DNA from: Mermis nigrescens
Lineage: Eukaryota > Nematoda > Enoplea > Mermithida > Mermithidae
DNA length: 64,000 bases
Direction of reading: 5' to 3'
Assembly: GCA_036768485.1 (NCBI GenBank)
Contig: JAVLUZ010000150.1
Coordinates: 1,626,164-1,690,163, forward strand
Part shown: positions 58,301 to 64,000 of the stretch, piece after piece
Layout: each line of letters opens with the position of its first letter
Position numbering within the stretch: the first letter of the stretch is position 1
Notes under the pieces: model-generated
What the model was told of the DNA's origin: nothing
Databases searched by the model: none
The model's input: the letters and a program-made list of their open reading frames with translations, nothing else
Made by a program: the position numbers and the translations under genes

Positions 58301-58508
58301 AAACTTTGAACATTATTTAGAAAAGACACTTCGTTCGAAGCCGCAGAATATACTTCGATTTTTTGCATTGCTTAGAGAAAGTGTGATTTTTAGCAGATTT
58401 TGCGACTTTAGGTAGATTTTTCCTAGTCCTTTCCTTTTACATCCTTAACACTCCACAATTCCAAGTATATTCATCTTTTTTGTTCCATCGAAGCATTTTT
58501 CTTTGCTA
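55349..58508 (+). repeat. Large dispersed repeat, copy B (about 3.2 kb)
   Basis: Colinear with 11805-16336: same TCATAGGTAGCGCG hairpin start, same GTGTAAAGTTTACAC-rich body, same long-TIR MITE at the end. It lacks the 460-bp duplication and the MITE of copy A. It lies in the intron between the first two ZC3H7-like exons shown. Confidence 0.85.
57728..58508. mobile_element. MITE with TIRs of about 190 bp, copy c
   Basis: TAGCAAAGAAAAATGCTCCG at the left and the reverse complement at the right; same relation to the large repeat as copy a. Confidence 0.82.
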
Positions 58509-58755
58509 TTTTATATATTCGCGTACAAAATATTACGAAATTATTGAAAAAATTTCAAAAATCTAATTTAAACGAGTACAATTCTTTTCTGCACCTAAAA
58601 AAGCGTAAACCGAGTTCGATTCGCTTTCTTTGCGAGATAAAACGCTAACTTTTTCGATTCGATGGGCCGATTTTTTCGGCCGGTCCCGCCCGCGCAAAAA
58701 CTTTCGTTTTTAGACCATTTTTACGCGCAGTTTTAGCGAAAACGTCCGGTCTTAC

Positions 58756-59772
58756 CCTCGTAATTGTGAGCGAAGGCGCAGTCGTCGCTTTCGACGCAAC
58801 ATTTATTATCCAAAAGTCTTCGACAAACGACGACGTCGGTCGGATGTTGGCCGCCGTTGTCCAGTTTTAACGCTTGGAACAAATCCCTTATTTTCGAAAA
58901 CCACGCATTTTCTTCATCTCGTTCGGTAAGCGGTTGAACCAATAGCGAATATTCGCGACAAAGCTCGCCCGGTAGCCGATGACCCCGAAATTTGGTGACG
59001 GTTCGCCCTTTGACCCGCACGGTCAACGCGCAATCGTCGCAAGCCCACTTAATCGAAAAGTTATCGCGAACGTAGTCGCAAACGTCGCGCAAGCCGATAT
59101 CCGTCGCCGACGGTAGCGATTTTTGGGCGGTTTTTGGCTCCAAATCGATTTTACGAAATTTGGCGTCCGGAATTTGGTCAAAAACGGATGCGCCCCCGCT
59201 CGACTCAGAACTTTTTTGAATACTACACGCGCGCCCTAGATTTGGTGTGAAATTTTCATCCAATTCTTTCGCCACCGAAGCCAAAACTTTACCGCCGGAT
59301 AAAAACCGCAGTCGAACCGTATCCGATCCTTTATCGTCGTCCAACGACGACGAGTCGTCCGGATCCGAACTTCTAACGATCGGCGAGTCGTTCGAAACGT
59401 CCCTTGGACCGGGCAAACCGGTCGGCAAAACGCCGAATTTATTCTTAGCGCCAAATTTGGCGACCAAATCGACCGCCGGCTCGCGATTGATCGTCTCCGG
59501 TTTTAAGCGAACGATGGCCGGAGTTTTAGCCAATTCCGACCGAATTTTTTGTTTTCTTGTCTTTTTCTTGCCATTGTTCGATGAAGCATTTTCTTTGTTG
59601 GTCTTTTCGGAGCCGTTGGTTATTTCGGAACTTTTTGATCTTTCGCCCGAAAATTCAAATTCGACGAGTCCTTTTCCGAACGACGAGCTGTTTGATCTTT
59701 TAGCGGCTTTTTGCGTTCTTCGAAACTTTTTATCAACGGCCGATACGTCACCCGGCGCGGACGCGAATTTTT
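58756..59772 (-). CDS. ZC3H7: ZC3H7-like gene, large exon with first CCCH finger (5' exons not found)
   Basis: Acceptor TTCTGTCGCAG, 1017 nt open frame, donor GAGG|GTAAGA. The first two thirds are low-complexity, lysine/serine- and acid-rich (for example SSEITNGSEKTNKENASS), probably disordered. The last third has CDDC (CxxC), a KFRGHRLPGELC segment and the finger C-x7-C-x6-C-x3-H, CRRLLDNKCCVESDDCAFAH. ZC3H7A/B show the same order: C..C, H.C...., then C.......C.....CTFA.HQEE. The tetratricopeptide N-terminus of the family is not in this exon and was not found to the right, so it lies beyond the window, is lost, or was missed. The frame has no disruption. Confidence 0.82.
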
Positions 59773-59839
59773 CTGCGACAGAATTTAAATAGTACTCGGG
59801 ATATACAGATGCGCGGCAAAGGACGAATGTAACGGTCGG

Positions 59840-60110
59840 CTAAAAGACCGCGATGATCGCGTCCATACGCTTACGTAAGTAAGAAGCAATAAGTCGCGCG
59901 AATGGAAAAATTTTTCTGGAGAAAAAGAGGCAAAATTATGGCCAAAAATGAATGATAATTGATCATTTTCTCCAAAAGTGCTCAAAAAATTGACTAAAAC
60001 CTGCGATAACGTTGTTTTAAAGCTATTCTAAAATTTCTATCCATTTTTGACGCAATTTGCGCCTAAAAAACCCAATTTTTGACCCCGCGCCCGGATTACC
60101 CATGCTGCGC
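59840..60110. mobile_element. Remnant of the GGCCATGCTG-ended non-autonomous family
   Basis: Shares AAAAAGAGGCAAAATTATGG, TGCTCAAAAAATTGACTAAA and the right end ACCCATGCTG with 24897-25614. Confidence 0.55.
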
Positions 60111-60269
60111 ATCTATGTTTCCGACCAGATAAGCACAATTTGGCCGGCCTGGAGGGTCATTTAGTGAATTTTTCTAGGCCAAGAGCAATTTCATGTTGAA
60201 TATTGATAAATTCCGTCATATTTTTGTAGAATATTTTTTTAGAAAATTTTTTTTCGAAACTGGAGACTC

Positions 60270-61110
60270 GGCCATACATGCTCTTGAGGGGAGTTTGGGG
60301 GAAGTGGAGGGTTTCACCTCCCTCAAATTTTCCACCCTGTAAAAATTTGTTTCACTCCCCAGAATAAGCGATTTTTCAAGTTTCCTAAATTTTCCTCAAA
60401 ATTCGTAGACAAAGTGCCTTTTCAAGCGTTTTTAGCTATCTATTTGCTCAAAAGTTACAAATTTGAGCGCTTCGCGCCATATACTCACGTTTTGACCTAT
60501 AAATTGTTCACTTAGTTCGACTTTTAATTTTTTTACGAAATTTTGTTTACGTCTTTATGCTCTGAAAAGACGCCAGAAAACGATGTTTTTGACGGGTAAA
60601 CCCTCCATTTTTGGGCCCTGAGAAGGCAAATGAAAAGGTTATCCCCCTTTCCGCAGAATTCCCATCGCTGCGTGTGTCTAAACTCGACTCGACAGCGGAA
60701 AATTCATTATATTTTCAACTTTTTTACATGCCTTTTTTCACATACGTAGTTTGTAATAAATTAAAAACGCAGTTACATTCACATATACGCACACGCGTAC
60801 ATGATCTTAGAGACTTTTGCGGGGGCCTGAAAAATCATCCAATCTCCCCTTAATTAGCGACTTTTTCCAAAAAAATTGGTTAAAGCGCCGTTTGAAGCGT
60901 TTTTAGCAAACCGTTTGCTCAAAATTGACAAATTTTTGGCGCTTCGAGCCATACGTTTTGTTCAACTTATTCAACTATCTTGAATATTTTTTCAATTTCT
61001 TGTATTTACGTTCTCGACGGATAGAGCACCGCCAAAAACGCCGTAATACGATGTTCTTGAGCCCAAAAATGACGTTCTAGGAAAATTTTTGTTTAAACCC
61101 CAGAACATTT
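60270..61110. repeat. Two related non-autonomous element remnants in tandem
   Basis: About 60380-60560 and 60850-61075 repeat the same order of words (AAAGTGCCTTTTCAAGCGTTT, TTTGCTCAAAA, GGCGCTTCG.GCCATA, TTTTACGTTCT, GACG..AA.ACG). The first block also has a palindromic GGAGGG/CCCTCC start. No genes. Confidence 0.55.
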
Positions 61111-61719
61111 GTTCCTAATAAGGGCTTCTAAATGGAAAATGGAAAATTATAGAAGTTCGACTAAAAGACCGTCAAAACTCATTTTACCACAATTTTGAGC
61201 TATTAGCGCGATTTATTGTTCAAATTTGTACAGTTTATAAAGTTTCGGTCTGGTAGACCGCTCAAGTTTGAGCTAAGCGTAGAGAACGTGCGAAATTAGT
61301 AAAGCGTTTATTACTTTTCTGTATCGCTTCTCTCCGCAAAGCGGAAAGATTGATTTCACAACAACGGAAAATAAGAAACCGTTCATTGACTGGATCATAA
61401 GAAATCAGTTGCGTATTTTGTCTACCTCCTAATAGTTCGGGGGATATGTGGCTCCGAGTCTTCGGCCTCAAGCTAAATTGAATCCTAGATACGCCGCTCG
61501 TCGGATATACATACTTTGATTCAAATTAGTTGCTTGCTTTCAGTTATAATAATGATAATAAAATACAAAGCACGATTTATTCACTGTATCCCATTAGAAG
61601 AAGGTTGATATTCGAACTATCAATGTCGACACTTATTCCACACTGCTTTTCCGAATCGACCATTTCGTTCAGCCTCTTCATTCGCTTCTGCAAATCACAC
61701 GTGGATGGTCAATTACGTA

Positions 61720-61813
61720 CATTGGTGAGCGGCACCAAAATTTCTAAAAATTAAATTATGGGGGCGAGGGGTATTCGAACTTCTGGGTGTGCATACCCCC
61801 ACGCCCGAGTGTG
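61720..61813. mobile_element. MITE, CATAGGTGGGC family, 94-bp deletion derivative
   Basis: Starts CATTGGTGAGCGGCACC and ends CACGCCCGAGTGTG with nearly the whole interior missing. Confidence 0.65.
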
Positions 61814-62486
61814 ACATCATCCATCCGTTAAGCTCATAAAATTCTATCGATTCGAAGAAAGTTTCTCCTCTCTAAATAGACTGTGAAGCGTGATCGTTTG
61901 GTCGCACCTGAGGTAAAATTATACAAAAATAATGCATATATGGCGCGCAGTGCCAAAAATTTGATGATTTTCTGGCAAACGGATCAATGGCGTAGCTAGG
62001 ATTTTTATTCGGGGAGGGGGAACGCTTGAAAGTTTTGATATTGTACGGTAACGCATAATGTAGTATAAAAACTGGATTTTTCGACCTTAGTGTAGCCTAG
62101 CCAATTTATGGGTTTCTGACGATCTAAATATAGGAAAAGTTCGAAGCGGCGCGATCACCTTTATTGACAAAAATGTTAAAGGCCACGAAGCGCCAATAAA
62201 TTCAGGTATTTCCCCGTCCAAAACACAATTTTGTAGCATTGGGAAAAAATTGACAAATTTACTCAAAACAATTTTAAAACAATTCTATACATTTAGGCTT
62301 CAACAGCAAAAATGGTGCGAAACACTCATTCAATATGAAGCGATAGAATATTTTGAAAAAATGAGCTCGCTAAGCGAGAGATGTAAATCATGAGAAGCTT
62401 AAAGTTTAAACCTACCATTACATTATGAAGAGAATTATAAAGGATTTTAAACTTAGAAAAAATGAAAAAGGTGGTAAGTTGGTGAA

Positions 62487-62850
62487 TTAAAACAAATTTA
62501 AAGGATATGATGAAACGTTATTGTTGAGAATGGGACGATTAAGCGCTATGTATAATGACTCCTTGATTGAAAGATCAAAAGAGTTGGATGCTCGACTGAT
62601 AACCTTGAAGCAATCTGATGTAATTGGATGATTGCTATTTGCGATATGTTTGTGAATAGCAGATGAGCTATCACCCTGAATTGGCTTTCCCGTAGCAAAT
62701 GAGATGCCAGTATGCTCTGCAATTCTATTCCCAAAATGTCGGCGAGTTTCGCCAATGTAACTAGCCATACAGCTAGAACACGTATACTTCATCACTGGGC
62801 AAGCCTTAAAGTCTCGGCCGGAGCTCAATCTTTTGGTTGGTTGCCTAAGT
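62487..62850 (-). pseudogene. Penelope-like element, C-terminal GIY-YIG endonuclease
   Basis: The open frame begins upstream of 62828 (LRQPTKRLSSGRDFKACP) and stops at 62487. It shows the PLE endonuclease: KYTCSSCMASYIGETRRHFG (residues 12-31), NRIAEH, then SSAIHKHIANSNH and LSIKESLYIALNRPILN. Tyr of YIG, the Arg of TRRHFGNR, the His of IAEH and the Glu of KESLYI, the expected catalytic positions, are all present. The zinc-knuckle-like CSSC inside the GIY segment is typical of Penelope-like rather than bacterial GIY-YIG proteins. No reverse transcriptase was found upstream (to 63.1 kb), so this is a 5'-truncated copy. Confidence 0.87.
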
Positions 62851-63194
62851 CAGAAAAAGTGGTTGCTACATAATTCCTGCGTGTAAAAATTTATGCATCG
62901 AAGTTTTAACATTGTAGTCTTGCTTCCACGCAAGTCCATTCATAATTTCAAGCGAAGTCGCACTATTTCTCGCGAATTAGTATGGTGTACAAAAATAGTG
63001 CAATCGACAATTTGCATAGCAATTAGGTTTAAAATCTAATTATTTTAGCAAAAATTGACGTTTACGCCTTTAATATGCTTATTTGTTATGCAAATTAGTG
63101 AGTAAAAAATAAAACTTTTACAGAGTCCCTCATTTTCATGTCGAAAATAGTACATTTTCATTTAAAATATTAATCCTGCTTGAACGCACGAAAT

Positions 63195-63710
63195 TTGTCA
63201 AATTCAGCGCAACCTAAACATCAATAACGAGTAATAAAATTAAATGAATTCGGCGCGAAGCGCCGGAAAATTTTGACATTTTTCCTTTCTGAAACGCAAT
63301 TTCGCATTACAAAAATTGTCCAAATTCGGCGCGACCTAAATATCAACAATAATTAAGAAAATTAAATCAATTCGGCGCGAAGCGCCGAACAATTTTGCAA
63401 TTTAAACTTTGTGAAACGCAATTTTGCATTACAAAATTGTCCTAATTCAACGCAATCTAAACATCAATAACAAGGACTAAAGTTAATGAAGCGCCGGAAA
63501 ATTTTGGCATTTTACCTTTCTGAAACGCAATTCGCATAACAAAAATTGTCCGAATTTGGTGCGGCTTAAGCATCAATACCAAGTAAGAAAATTAAATCGA
63601 TTCGGCACGATGCGCCGGAAAATTTTGAGATTTCACCTTTTTAAAACGCAACTTTGTTTTACAAAAATTGTCAAAATTCAGCGCGGTTTAAACATCAATA
63701 ACCAGTAATG
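63195..63710 (+). repeat. Tandem array, about 4.3 units of 105-120 bp
   Basis: Each unit contains AAAAATTGTC.AAATTC.GCGC, ACATCAATAA, AAAATTAAAT, TTCGGCGCGAAGCGCCG, AAAATTTTG and GAAACGCAATTT.GCATTAC. Unit starts are near 63195, 63314, 63435, 63541 and 63663. One unit has lost about 12 bp including half the palindrome. Confidence 0.88.
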
Positions 63711-64000
63711 TATGTATAAAAGACTAGTGTTTATTTACGCATAAAACAGGTGGACAGACAAGTATGTATTTTTAATACATCGATGTGTAGAAGATCACAA
63801 AAATACATGATGTGTTTTATTGTGATCTGACGAATTATTGTTATTTAGAAATTCGGTATCACTTACTTACATAAGTATAATCTATGAATTATGCATTCCT
63901 TACGTACCGATTTTCACAGCCCAGTAACCGATTTGATTGCCATGATTTTAAAATCGGTTGTTGGTATCTAAAAATTGATTGCTGAGCTATATGAAATCGG

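Noticed and set aside
62487..62850. Host SLX1-type GIY-YIG nuclease
   Set aside because: The CSSC insertion and the SAIHKHI...H...ESLYI...RP.LN arrangement are those of Penelope-like elements, and no SLX1 C-terminal RING/PHD part follows.
63195..63710. CRISPR array
   Set aside because: Units repeat over their whole length without unique spacers, and the context is eukaryotic; it is an ordinary tandem repeat.

Overview
This is a eukaryotic, almost certainly invertebrate metazoan, genomic window. It has no bacterial-style gene packing. It is AT-rich, has introns with GT..AG splice sites, and is dominated by transposable elements (TEs) and their non-autonomous derivatives. A 100-base run of N (6610-6709) marks an assembly gap. 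The species cannot be named from the sequence.

Two host genes are supported, both on the minus strand. (1) A ZC3H7-type CCCH zinc-finger gene runs from about 59.8 kb down to 35.5 kb. I could chain exons at 59772-58756, 54302-54240, 47993-47750, 42498-42216, 41708-41375, 38718-38501, 36896-about 36.71k and 35671-35539. Every junction except the last has plausible splice sites and agreeing reading phase. The zinc-finger order (CCCH, CxxC, degenerate CCCH, CxxC plus CCCH, C2H2, CCCH, stop) follows the family. The N-terminal part is not seen and should lie beyond the right side. (2) The 3' exon of BORCS6 (BORC lysosome-positioning complex) lies at 18258-17914; a possible 5' exon is at 24408-24115.

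Layout: 0-3 kb, a minus-strand CR1/Jockey-type LINE with nearly intact ORF2; 3.4-5.6 kb, a decayed hAT transposon carrying a palindromic 286-bp insert; 6-11.2 kb, a duplicated module, the gap and a decayed Gln-rich coding stretch; 11.8-16.3 kb, a large repeat rich in GTGTAAAGTTTACAC-like motifs (second copy 55.3-58.5 kb, inverted partial copy 24.6-27.9 kb); 17-24.5 kb, the BORCS6 region with a GC-rich nested element; 28-30.3 kb, a Merlin DNA transposon remnant with all three DDE positions still recognisable; 31-32.9 kb, a three-deep nest of MITEs; 33-59.8 kb, the ZC3H7-like gene with TE-filled introns; 62.5 kb, a Penelope-type GIY-YIG fragment; 63.2-63.7 kb, a 118-bp tandem array.

At least five MITE families can be delimited by terminal inverted repeats (TIRs) and target-site duplications (TSDs), many of them exact 8- or 9-bp copies. 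This lets the order of insertion be read directly. No rRNA, tRNA or CRISPR array was recognised. There is no sign of a new multi-gene system. The unusual content is the layered mobile DNA, a palindromic motif shared by unrelated families, and the derived zinc-finger gene.
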